From JAKVAV01 sp047632755 (lineage in GTDB: Bacteria > Bacteroidota > Bacteroidia > Flavobacteriales_D > Cryomorphaceae), in the NCBI GenBank assembly GCA_047632755.1, contig JBLIDT010000014.1, positions 1 through 64,000 of the forward strand: DNA of 64,000 nucleotides, given 5' to 3'. Shown here piece after piece: positions 43,953 through 52,154 of this stretch. The notes under the pieces are model-generated. The model was given only the letters and a program-made list of their open reading frames with translations, searched no databases and had not been told where the DNA came from. How positions within the stretch are numbered: the first letter of the stretch is position 1; the number at the start of each line of letters is the position of its first letter. Both the position numbers and the translations under genes were made by a program.

Positions 43953-44354
43953 CTAAAGGTTAAAACTTTCGATATCATCCTTTGCAAGAGGTTTCTGCAG
44001 ATACCCCTTGATCGAATCGTAGGAAAACGCCCTAGTTTTATCCTTTGGGTTGATGCTGGAGCTTAATAAAACCACGCGACTTTTGTGAAATGAAATGTTT
44101 TTATCCTCAATAAAATCTAAAACTTCCCACCCGTCTCTTTGAGGCATATTTATATCCAATATAATCAAATCAGGTTCGTCGAAGCTAAGATTCCCTTTCT
44201 CTGAAAGTTCTCTAATCAATTTAAAGCCGTCAGTAAACTCTCTTTAGGAGCTAAATAACTCTGTGCGCTCAAGCGTTTTCTTAATTAATAGCCTAGATAT
44301 TGGATCATCATCTACAATCCAAACAGACTTCAGTATTTTAATGGGCTCTGGCAC
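43953..44354 (-). pseudogene. Single-domain response regulator with an in-frame stop
   Basis: A receiver domain reads through 134 codons in one frame: VWIVDDDPISRLLIKKTLER, then TAA at 44244-44246, then FTDGFKLIRELSEKG, PDLIILDINMPQRDGWEVLD (phospho-acceptor Asp), RVVLLSSSINPKDK and IKGYLQKPLAKDDIE. All key residues (the acidic pair, Asp, Ser, Lys) are present, and only the one nonsense codon breaks it. No ATG starts the frame; a GTG at 44354 is the best candidate. The piece after the stop cannot fold as a receiver. It lies 85 bp downstream of the MntR-type gene. A point mutation or a sequence error are equally possible. Confidence 0.7.
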
Positions 44355-44439
44355 AAAGAGATCATTGATTTAAATAACTAAAGAAAAAGGTAGGAATATT
44401 TCTCCTTTCGATATTTAAAAAAGTGGCAAGCGGATATAT

Positions 44440-45111
44440 TTATTGGGTCATAGGACTTACTAAAAGCCTTTTTGTAGCCTCAGCACTGAGGACTATACGT
44501 TTATTTTCAGAATGACCGATTTCCATCGTCTTGTCGAAGTTCTCTACTTTGTAAATCTCGATGAGACTTCCCAATTCGATTTCCTTGCTGTTAAGGAACT
44601 CCAAAAACTCTTTCGAACTGTCATTTAATCCTTTTATCACAACTCGTTGGCCTTCTCTCATCGAAGAGAGAGGGCTGTAATTGTGTTCATGGATTTTTCC
44701 ATTTTTATCTGGAATAGGTGAGCCGTGGGGGTCTGTAATGGGTGAGCCCAAAATCTCATCCATACGATTGAAAAAACCAGGCGAGTGAATGTGTTCAATT
44801 TGTTCAGCTATTTCATGAACTTCTTCCCAGCCAAAACCCATTTTCTCAACGAGGTACATTTCAGTGAGCCGGTGCTTTCTGATGATGGAAGCGGCTAGCT
44901 CCATCCCTTTTAAGGTAATTCTGATAGGTCGATACTTTTTGTAGTCAACCCATTCTTTTTCACTCAAACGTTTCACCATACTATTGGTGGTAGGATTACT
45001 TACGTTCAAAGCTTGACTCAGATCGGAGACGCTCACCTCATTCTTTTCATTTGCCAATGAGAAAAGAGCTTTGAGGTAGTTTTCTTCGGTGGGTGAGGCC
45101 TTCTTTTTCAT
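44440..45111 (-). CDS. Metal-dependent transcriptional regulator, DtxR/MntR family
   Basis: A 223-residue regulator. The N-terminal winged helix is EENYLKALFSLANEKNEVSV with SDLSQALNVSNPTTNSMVKR as recognition region. The dimerisation and metal-binding domain has YLVEKMGFGWEEVHEIAEQI and EHIHSPGFFNRMDEILG with the His/Glu ligands of the primary site, and an SH3-like domain closes the protein (residues 150-220). It probably represses Mn2+ or Fe2+ uptake genes when the metal is abundant. It is two bases downstream of the acyl-ACP desaturase gene and must be cotranscribed. A dyad in the common leader may be its own operator. Confidence 0.88.
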   Translation of the reverse strand: MKKKASPTEENYLKALFSLANEKNEVSVSDLSQALNVSNPTTNSMVKRLSEKEWVDYKKYRPIRITLKGMELAASIIRKHRLTEMYLVEKMGFGWEEVHEIAEQIEHIHSPGFFNRMDEILGSPITDPHGSPIPDKNGKIHEHNYSPLSSMREGQRVVIKGLNDSSKEFLEFLNSKEIELGSLIEIYKVENFDKTMEIGHSENKRIVLSAEATKRLLVSPMTQ

Positions 45112-45113
45112 AA

Positions 45114-46088
45114 CTATTTAAGCCATTTAAATTGATGTCTTTCTTGCGGAATTTTCGATCGGCGAGTAACGGCCTCAAGTCTGGCTGGAAGTTTTAAGAG
45201 ATATTCTCGCATTCTCTCAGCATCTTCGTCTAAACCTCTGCGGTTTTCTATATCCCACCGGTTGAGTAGCTTTTTGAGTATAAATACATAGTCATCGCCT
45301 GTATATATCTCCAACCTGGCTGCAGAATTAGAGAAGTGCTCAAAAAGTTCACCTTGCGGGGTATGAGATTCACGCATCATATGACCAGGCATTAGGATTC
45401 CGTGTTTCATCATCGCCCCAAATGCACGCATAACATCAGAGGGATTGTATTCGAAAAGTAGACTAATGAAATCCATGTATGCATTTGCGTGACGCATCTC
45501 GTCTGCTGCAATGGCTGCGCAAATTTTCGCTAAAGGGGCATTCCCTTGCTTTTTGCATGCCGTCGCCACTCGCCTGTGAGTGATGTTGGTGGCTAGTTCT
45601 TGGAAGGAGGTGTAAACAAAACTTTTGTACAGACTATGTTCCATTCCCACAAAGAATCCATCCTGAAGAAGGTACTGAATGGTGATTTGAAATTCCTTCA
45701 TATCTACTCTTCCAGAAAGGTATAAGTAAGTATTGAGCAAATCTCCGTGTCGATTTTCTTCTGCCGTCCAGCCTCGCAGCCATCTTGCCCATGAATTGGA
45801 ATTCTTCTGGTCAAACCCTTCGGTTTGCATCAACCATGTTTGATAGGTTGGAAGCGCCTCTTCAGTTACCGTGTCTCCTGCTAAGACCGAGAAGAGATCA
45901 TACTCTAGAGCTTGAGATAATTCTTGAATTTCTGTAACTTCAAATTGAAAATTTTCACTTTGGCTGTCTGGCAAATAGTCTGCAGGCTGCCACATGTCTT
46001 CAGGCTTTTGTAGGAATTGATCGACGACGTGGAGCGCCTTTGGCTCTGCGTCCTTCATTATTTCAATTACCTCGAGGATCTTGAACAT
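45114..46088 (-). CDS. Acyl-ACP desaturase (ferritin-like di-iron, FA_desaturase_2)
   Basis: A soluble di-iron desaturase of about 324 residues that introduces a double bond into acyl-ACP. The two iron-binding motifs are TAEENRHGDLL and AADEMRHANAY, with the plant-type WTAEENRHG context and a long alpha-helical bundle. The frame opens at 46136, but the first 16 residues would come from the U-tract of a hairpin, so the ATG at 46088 (MFKILEVIEIM) is preferred. It forms an operon with the MntR-type regulator, linking an iron enzyme to a metal regulator. Likely product: monounsaturated fatty acids for membrane fluidity. Confidence 0.9.
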   Translation of the reverse strand: MFKILEVIEIMKDAEPKALHVVDQFLQKPEDMWQPADYLPDSQSENFQFEVTEIQELSQALEYDLFSVLAGDTVTEEALPTYQTWLMQTEGFDQKNSNSWARWLRGWTAEENRHGDLLNTYLYLSGRVDMKEFQITIQYLLQDGFFVGMEHSLYKSFVYTSFQELATNITHRRVATACKKQGNAPLAKICAAIAADEMRHANAYMDFISLLFEYNPSDVMRAFGAMMKHGILMPGHMMRESHTPQGELFEHFSNSAARLEIYTGDDYVFILKKLLNRWDIENRRGLDEDAERMREYLLKLPARLEAVTRRSKIPQERHQFKWLK

Positions 46089-46120
46089 GGCCAAAGATGC
46101 TCTTATTCCTGAAAACTGAC

Positions 46121-46149
46121 AAAAGAAAAAGCCCACAAAATTGAGGGCT
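46121..46149 (-). terminator. Terminator-like hairpin in the desaturase leader (candidate attenuator)
   Basis: On the minus strand AGCCC and GGGCT form a 5-bp stem around ACAAAATTGA or its complement, followed by TTTTTCTTTT. It ends 33 bases before the desaturase ATG. No minus-strand gene lies upstream until the one ending at 48918, so it has no obvious gene to terminate. Confidence 0.5.
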
Positions 46150-46180
46150 CACGCTAGAGTATTTGGTTTTCCCTGGTGAT

Positions 46181-46194
46181 TGTTTACCTAAACA
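46181..46194. promoter_or_regulatory. Dyad TGTTTA-CC-TAAACA, candidate MntR/DtxR-type operator
   Basis: A perfect 6-bp inverted repeat with a two-base centre; on the minus strand it contains TTTAGGTAAA, similar to DtxR-family half-sites. A second short palindrome, TGGAGATAATCTCCA, follows at 46197-46211. Both lie between a -7 box at 46247 and the desaturase start. Confidence 0.45.
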
Positions 46195-46246
46195 TGTTGG
46201 AGATAATCTCCAGTTTACATTGGAAAGGGGGGGTAAATGACCAAAA

Positions 46247-46254
46247 CAAAGTTA
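46247..46254 (-). promoter_or_regulatory. Candidate -7 box of the desaturase-mntR operon
   Basis: TAACTTTG on the minus strand fits TAnnTTTG and would give a leader of about 150 nt. A one-mismatch box, CATCTTTG, lies three to four bases before the ATG, so a second, leaderless start is possible. Confidence 0.4.
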
Positions 46255-46431
46255 AATGCCTTTTGAGTTTCCTATAAATCACACGAGCAGTATTCTGAGA
46301 AGGCCAATAAACTAAGGGTAAATTCTAAATGTTTGATGCCATATCTCGATTTTTTGTGAATAGAGCGAGTTGGTCAACTTTTCCACTGCAATTCTCTCTG
46401 ATTTTGAAATCTTCATACCTTGGCGGAAACA

Positions 46432-46947
46432 ATGATTAAAACCAAGTATATTCTAATGCTTCTAGCGTTTTTTATGATCTCGCTTTCAAAGGGCCAAAAC
46501 AAATGGGGTTTTGAAACAATGGTCAAAACGATGCTGACGAATCAAGTCGATACCATTTCCTCGCAAGCGCTTTCAGAGATGCTTAAAAATGAGACGGTAT
46601 TGCTCTTGGATTCTAGGGAACAAGCAGAATATAGCGTGAGCCACCTGCAAGGAGCAAAATGCATAGGGTATAAGGCTCCTAATTACGATTTATTAGAAAG
46701 CACAGACAAATCAAAACCAGTAGTTATTTATTGCTCAATTGGTAAGAGGAGTGAAGACATCGGAATGGAGCTTCAAAAACGTGGTTTTACGAACGTATAC
46801 AATCTATTTGGCGGAATTTTCGATTGGACAAATCGGGGATACCCTGTTTTGGATTCTAAAGGAAATGAAGTGAGAAAAGTACATCCCTTCAGCACTAGCT
46901 GGGGAGTTTGGTTAAATAATTACGAAAAAGAGTATGGTACAGAATAA
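46432..46947 (+). CDS. Periplasmic rhodanese-like protein
   Basis: A 171-residue exported single rhodanese domain. The frame opens with TTG at 46420, but the ATG at 46432 starts the signal peptide MIKTKYILMLLAFFMISLSK. The domain has LLLDSREQAEYSVSHLQGAK, the active-site loop VVIYCSIGKRSED with the catalytic cysteine, and LQKRGFTNVYNLFGGIFDWT. It may transfer sulfane sulphur in the periplasm. Its 3' end overlaps the next gene by 14 bp, so the two are coupled. I recall this rhodanese plus TIGR04282 pairing near arsenosugar genes in other bacteria. Confidence 0.87.
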   Translation: MIKTKYILMLLAFFMISLSKGQNKWGFETMVKTMLTNQVDTISSQALSEMLKNETVLLLDSREQAEYSVSHLQGAKCIGYKAPNYDLLESTDKSKPVVIYCSIGKRSEDIGMELQKRGFTNVYNLFGGIFDWTNRGYPVLDSKGNEVRKVHPFSTSWGVWLNNYEKEYGTE

Positions 46948-47539
46948 CTTGTTGATGGTTTTTGCAAAGAACCCTGAATTGGGCAAGGTGAAAACCAGGC
47001 TTGCAAAGACCGTGGGCGACCGAAAGGCCCTTGAAATCTATCTTAAATTATTGGATCATACCTATACGGTCGCAAACAAGACTTTTGCGGATAAGGCTAT
47101 TTTCTATTCCAACAAAATTGAGGAGTTTGACATTTTGGATTATTACAAATTCCCTAAGTTCCTGCAGAAAGGAGACGACTTAGGGGAGAGAATGGATCGT
47201 GCTTTTGGAGAGGCTTTTGCCCAAAACTATGACAAGGTGGTCATCATTGGGTCAGACTGTTACGACTTAACTGCAGAAATTATAGAGGATGCTTTCAATC
47301 TACTGAATGATCACAATGTTGTAATAGGTCCAGCACTGGATGGGGGATACTACCTCTTGGGTATGGATAGGCATTATTCGCACCTTTTCAGAGATAAGAA
47401 ATGGTCTACACCTGATGTGCTCTTGGATACGATTTTGGATACAAAAAAGCTCAAATTGAGCTATACACTTTTGCCAACTCTGACGGATGTGGATGAAGAA
47501 AAAGACCTTGGGGCATTAAGGGATTTAATAGCCAATTGA
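46934..47539 (+). CDS. TIGR04282 family glycosyltransferase (arsenosugar-type)
   Basis: A 201-residue nucleotide-sugar transferase-like protein with a cobalamin-guanylyltransferase-type fold. Landmarks are LLMVFAKNPELGKVKTRLAK at the start, LQKGDDLGERMDRAFGEAF, VVIIGSDCYDLTAEIIEDAF, and VIGPALDGGYYLLGM. TIGR04282 members occur beside the radical-SAM enzyme ArsS in arsenosugar loci. ArsS is not in this window, so the substrate remains unproven. It overlaps the rhodanese gene by 14 bp. Confidence 0.85.
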   Translation: MVQNNLLMVFAKNPELGKVKTRLAKTVGDRKALEIYLKLLDHTYTVANKTFADKAIFYSNKIEEFDILDYYKFPKFLQKGDDLGERMDRAFGEAFAQNYDKVVIIGSDCYDLTAEIIEDAFNLLNDHNVVIGPALDGGYYLLGMDRHYSHLFRDKKWSTPDVLLDTILDTKKLKLSYTLLPTLTDVDEEKDLGALRDLIAN

Positions 47540-47662
47540 ATAGTGATTGAGGCTCATCGATTAATGTTATAAGATAATTATAGTTATTATTACCAGTTGA
47601 TTAAGGATTTCATATAAAGTTTTCATTCACTTTAGTAGTGGTTTTGCCTAAGAAGGTCATTC

Positions 47663-48937
47663 ATGAATATATCGGATAGTTCTATTCCCAGAATTGTAAT
47701 TATTGGAGGTGGATTCGGGGGCCTTCAGCTCATTAAAAATTTGCCACAGGGAAAGTTTCAGATCGTATTAATCGACAAGCACAATTACCATACGTTTCAG
47801 CCTTTGCTTTACCAAGTTGCTACTGCAGGGCTGGAGCCCGATAGTATTGCTTATCCCCTGAGAAAGATCTTTAAAAACCGAGGCGATTTTTTCTTTCGTT
47901 TAGCTGAGGTGATATCAATCGATACCGATCATAAGGAAATCCATACTTCTTCGGGAGACCTGGAATATGATCACTTAGTTTTAGCTACGGGCACTGTGAC
48001 TAACTTCTTCGGCAATGAAACCATTGCAGCAAAGAGTATGGGGATGAAAACAGTACCCGAAGCATTGAATATTCGTTCATTGCTTTTAGAAAATTTTGAA
48101 GCTGCGCTGCTCACCGATGATTTGAAAGAACGGGAAAGCTTGATGAATGTAGTGATTGTCGGTGCTGGACCCACTGGTGTCGAGCTAGCAGGAGCCATTG
48201 CCGAACTTCGGAACCACGTTCTTCCAAAAGATTATCCAGATCTTGATTTTCGCCGCATGAGTATTCATCTGGTGGAGGGAACAGGTAAAGTCCTACCCCC
48301 GATGTCGGAAGGGTCATCGAAAAAAGCGCAGGAATTTCTAGAAGGTATTGGGGTTCAGATTTGGTTAAACACCAAAGTGGAGGATTACGACGGTAGAATC
48401 ATCACCACATCGGGGAAGCCTATGTCGACCCAGACGCTGATATGGGCTGCAGGGGTTCAATGCAAGCCGCCTGAGGGTATTTCGGGAGACGACCTCGTTC
48501 GTGGAAATCGAATTCGCGTCAATCGATTTAATCAAGTTGAAGGAAAAGCTGGGCTTTACGCTATTGGAGATTTAGCCTACATGGAAACGGAAAACTTCCC
48601 GAAAGGGCATCCGCAAGTTGCTCAACCTGCCATCCAGCAGGGTAGGCTTCTGGCTAAGAATCTCAACCGAACATTGAAAGGGCAAGAGTGGAAGCCCTTT
48701 GAATACACTGACCTCGGCTCTATGGCCACAATTGGTCGTACTAGAGCAGTAGCTGATCTTCCAAAATTCAAGACGCAAGGCGCTTTTGCTTGGTTTATCT
48801 GGATGTTCGTCCATTTAATGTCCTTAGTCGGCTTTAGAAACAGGGTAGTGGTATTCGTAAATTGGACCTACAACTTCTTCAATTACAATCGAGATATTAG
48901 ATTAATTATCAGGCCCTTCAAGAACCGATCACAATAA
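47663..48937 (+). CDS. Type II NADH dehydrogenase-like FAD oxidoreductase
   Basis: A 424-residue flavoprotein of the NDH-2 group. The FAD site is IVIIGGGFGGLQLIKNL, HNYHTFQPLLYQVATAGLEP is the NDH-2 signature, the NAD site is VVIVGAGPTGVELAGAIAEL, and the second FAD motif is GLYAIGDLAY. The C-terminal FIWMFVHLMSLVGFRNRVVV is the amphipathic membrane-binding part. It should pass electrons from NADH to menaquinone without pumping protons. Its 3' end overlaps the convergent T9SS gene by 20 bp. Confidence 0.9.
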   Translation: MNISDSSIPRIVIIGGGFGGLQLIKNLPQGKFQIVLIDKHNYHTFQPLLYQVATAGLEPDSIAYPLRKIFKNRGDFFFRLAEVISIDTDHKEIHTSSGDLEYDHLVLATGTVTNFFGNETIAAKSMGMKTVPEALNIRSLLLENFEAALLTDDLKERESLMNVVIVGAGPTGVELAGAIAELRNHVLPKDYPDLDFRRMSIHLVEGTGKVLPPMSEGSSKKAQEFLEGIGVQIWLNTKVEDYDGRIITTSGKPMSTQTLIWAAGVQCKPPEGISGDDLVRGNRIRVNRFNQVEGKAGLYAIGDLAYMETENFPKGHPQVAQPAIQQGRLLAKNLNRTLKGQEWKPFEYTDLGSMATIGRTRAVADLPKFKTQGAFAWFIWMFVHLMSLVGFRNRVVVFVNWTYNFFNYNRDIRLIIRPFKNRSQ

Positions 48938-51410
48938 ATTTATTCCGATAAAGCGCTTCCGGAGACTGTATGTCGATGATGTAAGTCCCATCGGGAAGGT
49001 TTAGCTCTATTCTTGGATGACTTAAAATCCCTTGCAACACAATTTTGCCGCTGATATTGAAGATGGTATATTCCGAGCCTGCGGGGGCTTCAGATGTGGT
49101 AATGTAATCTTGAGTAGGGTTTGGATAAAGCTTGATTTTTATCACTGCTTCAAAACTGGTAGAAGACACGATGTCTTCCAGAAGTTCTTCAATGTCTATC
49201 GAAAAGATGGAGACTCCGAACGTTCCAGCGATGAGCCTATTCGTCTCTTCTTGAATCTCTAGGTCTGCGACAACAACGAAAGGAAAATTAGCACCAGCTC
49301 TTTGCCAATTAATCCCATTATTACCAGTTATATAAACGCCATTATCTGAAGCGATAAACCAAGTTGTTTCGTCATAGATTTCAATGTGGTTAATCGGCAT
49401 CTCCTCGAGATTTCCCGAAACAGATATCCAGTCTTGACCGTAGTCAGAACTCAAGTAGAGGTGTGGCGTTTCATCGTTGTCGCGGTATCCAGAAACTGAA
49501 ATAAGCACTTCACCCTCATTGAAAGGTGAAGCCTTTATATCAGTGACGTAATAGCCAGGAAGTCCTTCTGAAATATCCACCCATTCGTCTCCACCATTTT
49601 GGCTTACCCAAGCTTTACCATCTGAGGTACCTGCGTATAATACCTCTCCATTCACTTCCGATTGGGCAATGGTACTCACGTTTCGTCTATTGAAAAATAC
49701 GTCGCTATCATCAACAAGGACAGGGGAAATAGGCTCCCAGATTCCATAAGGTGCATCTTCCATGCGGTAAACCCGTTCTCTCGCCATGTACAGAACGGAA
49801 TTGTCACCGTGATCCATGCGAAATGGTGCATCCCAATTTACACGCTCTTCAGCGGTGTAGCCATCGATGAGGTAAAAGAGCTCGCCAAAATCCGAATCGT
49901 AGCAATAGAAGCTTCCGTTTTGGGTGGTCATATAAGTGAGGTTTTCAAGCAAAGGATCGAGAATTGGCTGAAAGCCGTCGCCCCCAAAAAACCTAAGCCA
50001 ATCGTCTGTGGGCTCATCTCCAACGCTTATGGAGGTTCCATTGTCTTGAGCCCCTCCGTAAATGAGATTCGCGTCGTGTGGGCTAGTTGCAATTCGGTAA
50101 AACTGTGTGTTCGGAATTCGATCTACATCCGCCCAAGTGGCTGCACCGTTAGTGGTTCGGTAAAGTCCACCATCCGTTGCTAAGAGGATATCCTCTGGCC
50201 CTAAGTAGACCATGTCATGTTTGTCGGCGTGGACGATGTACTCAAACCAAGGTGGAGCGCTCATAAGCCAACTATTTCCTCCATTGGTAGTGGAATAGAG
50301 ATCAACCCCCAAAACACTTATTTCATCTTCGTCAGTAGGATTGACTCTGATCTTCCCAAAATACCAGCCAAATCCACCTAGAGCGTTTGGAGGGATGTTA
50401 AAAGTTGGAATTGTTTCGAAGCTATCACCTGCATCGATGCTTTTGTAAATACCTTCCAATTGAAATGAAGGATTTACATAAAGGGCGAACAGTACCTCGG
50501 GATTGCCTTCCCATAAGTGCAATCCTATTCGACTCATGGGCCCTGAGGGTAAGCCACTTGACAGCACTTCCCAAGAGTCTCCTCCATCAATGCTCTTGAA
50601 AATGTTTGCATCTTCTCCAGATGCAATGCTCTCCAAGTTTGTTCTGATCCGATTCCAGCCCGCAGCATAGAGCACAGATGGATCTTCTGGGTTCATAACC
50701 AAGTCAATGATACCTGCGGTTTCGCTGACGAATAGTATTTGTTCCCAGGATTCTCCGCCATCGTCACTTCTATACAGTCCCCTGTCTGGGCCTGCTTCAA
50801 AAGGTATTCCCATGGTTGCCACAAAAATCTGATCGGAATTGTCGGGATTTATAATGATCTTAGAGATAATACGAGTTTCCTGAAGGCCAATGTTTTCCCA
50901 GTTCTCGCCGCCATCCGTGCTGCGGTAGAGGCCATTCCCAATGTATACCGTTCCGCTGATATTCACATCTCCTGTTCCTATGTATATGGTTTCGGCGTTG
51001 TTGGGGTCAAAAGTTATGTGGCCAATAGGCAGGTGACTTAAGCTTTCGGTAAGGTTTGCCCAAGTGGCTCCTTCGTCATTAGTGATGTAAGCCCCGCCTC
51101 CAGCCGTACCCACTAACCAGGTGCTAGGATCTTCGGGGTGAACCGCGATGGTGTTTAATCGGCCACCGATATTGAAAGGTCCTTCTTGAAGCCATTCCGC
51201 CTCCGAAGTTTTGGCTTGATTGAATGCAAATAGGTTGCGTGATTTCTCCACGCTTTTGAGCATTACACTGAGGTCGAGCGTACTATCTGGAAAAGATCTT
51301 TGAAAGAAAAAATGCTCGTAAGGAGCGTACTTTTCGTCCATCTTGTTTGCGTTATCTTGGCAGCCTGTTACAGAAAAGGCTATCGCGAAAAGGAAGAAGT
51401 ACTTTCTCAT
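48918..51410 (-). CDS. Large BNR/VPS10-like beta-propeller protein with T9SS type A domain
   Basis: An 830-residue exported protein. The signal is lipoprotein-like (FSVTGC, Cys17). Many Asp-box repeats follow, such as ITNDEGATWANL, RSTDGGENWENIG, RSDDGGESWEQI, KSIDGGDSWEVL and VSQNGGDEWVDI, forming one or two sortilin-type beta-propellers. The C-terminal sorting domain begins IKLYPNPTQDYITTSEAP. Both a lipobox and a T9SS domain occur together, so the leader may instead be cleaved by signal peptidase I. These proteins sit at the cell surface and are sometimes called exo-alpha-sialidase-like, but enzyme activity is not supported. Confidence 0.85.
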   Translation of the reverse strand: MRKYFFLFAIAFSVTGCQDNANKMDEKYAPYEHFFFQRSFPDSTLDLSVMLKSVEKSRNLFAFNQAKTSEAEWLQEGPFNIGGRLNTIAVHPEDPSTWLVGTAGGGAYITNDEGATWANLTESLSHLPIGHITFDPNNAETIYIGTGDVNISGTVYIGNGLYRSTDGGENWENIGLQETRIISKIIINPDNSDQIFVATMGIPFEAGPDRGLYRSDDGGESWEQILFVSETAGIIDLVMNPEDPSVLYAAGWNRIRTNLESIASGEDANIFKSIDGGDSWEVLSSGLPSGPMSRIGLHLWEGNPEVLFALYVNPSFQLEGIYKSIDAGDSFETIPTFNIPPNALGGFGWYFGKIRVNPTDEDEISVLGVDLYSTTNGGNSWLMSAPPWFEYIVHADKHDMVYLGPEDILLATDGGLYRTTNGAATWADVDRIPNTQFYRIATSPHDANLIYGGAQDNGTSISVGDEPTDDWLRFFGGDGFQPILDPLLENLTYMTTQNGSFYCYDSDFGELFYLIDGYTAEERVNWDAPFRMDHGDNSVLYMARERVYRMEDAPYGIWEPISPVLVDDSDVFFNRRNVSTIAQSEVNGEVLYAGTSDGKAWVSQNGGDEWVDISEGLPGYYVTDIKASPFNEGEVLISVSGYRDNDETPHLYLSSDYGQDWISVSGNLEEMPINHIEIYDETTWFIASDNGVYITGNNGINWQRAGANFPFVVVADLEIQEETNRLIAGTFGVSIFSIDIEELLEDIVSSTSFEAVIKIKLYPNPTQDYITTSEAPAGSEYTIFNISGKIVLQGILSHPRIELNLPDGTYIIDIQSPEALYRNKFIVIGS

Positions 51411-51557
51411 AAGGCAATTTTTTGCTAAAAGTGTAATTCTTCTCGGAGTATATCAAACTGAAATGCTGAGATTCTTACATTTCTAGAAAAAGCGACTAGC
51501 ACCTCAATGGATAAAATCGGTAATTGAGAAGTGGTTTAGACAACTATTTCAAACCTC

Positions 51558-52154
51558 ATGAGTCAATCAAACAAAAGAGAAAGTAAAGAAGTGGATGACC
51601 AACAATTGGCCAGAGCCTGTATGGAAGGGAATACCAAAGCACAGGCTTTGCTTTATGAAAGGCATTCAGGCCAGATGATGGCGCTTTGTTTGAGGTATGG
51701 AAAGGACTATGAAGAGGCTCAAGACATGTTCCAAGACGGATTTATCAAAGTTTTTAATAAGCTAGACAAGTACGACGGAAAGGGACCCTTGGGAGCTTGG
51801 ATTAGACGAACGATTGCTAACAATGCCTTAGATCACCTTAGAAGATCTAAACGAGAGCAGAGGAATATTTCTCTTTTTGAAGTAGATTATAAAATAGATG
51901 CAGATACCGAGGTGCATCCCAACGATGAGGATGAACCAATAGTAACGGCAGATAGACTGACTGAATTAATAAGCCAAATGCCCGGAGGGTACAGGACGGT
52001 TTTCAACCTTTATGCGGTTGAAGAGTATACTCACAAGGAAATTGCCGAACAACTCGGAATTACTGAGAGCACCTCAAAAACCCAGTACCGGAAGGCGAAG
52101 GCTTACATGAGAAAATTGATTTCAAACGAAATAAAACAACCGATCCGTGAATAA
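51558..52154 (+). CDS. ECF-type RNA polymerase sigma factor
   Basis: A 198-residue sigma-70 ECF factor. Region 2 has MMALCLRYGKDYEEAQDMFQ with DGFIKVFNKLDKY, then GPLGAWIRRTIANNALDHLR. Region 4 has FNLYAVEEYTHKEIAEQLGI and TESTSKTQYRKAKAYMRKL. It resembles the sigma factor at 21630-22169 along its whole length. The downstream gene overlaps by 8 bp and encodes a single-helix membrane protein with a cytoplasmic N-terminus, the presumed anti-sigma factor. Confidence 0.93.
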   Translation: MSQSNKRESKEVDDQQLARACMEGNTKAQALLYERHSGQMMALCLRYGKDYEEAQDMFQDGFIKVFNKLDKYDGKGPLGAWIRRTIANNALDHLRRSKREQRNISLFEVDYKIDADTEVHPNDEDEPIVTADRLTELISQMPGGYRTVFNLYAVEEYTHKEIAEQLGITESTSKTQYRKAKAYMRKLISNEIKQPIRE

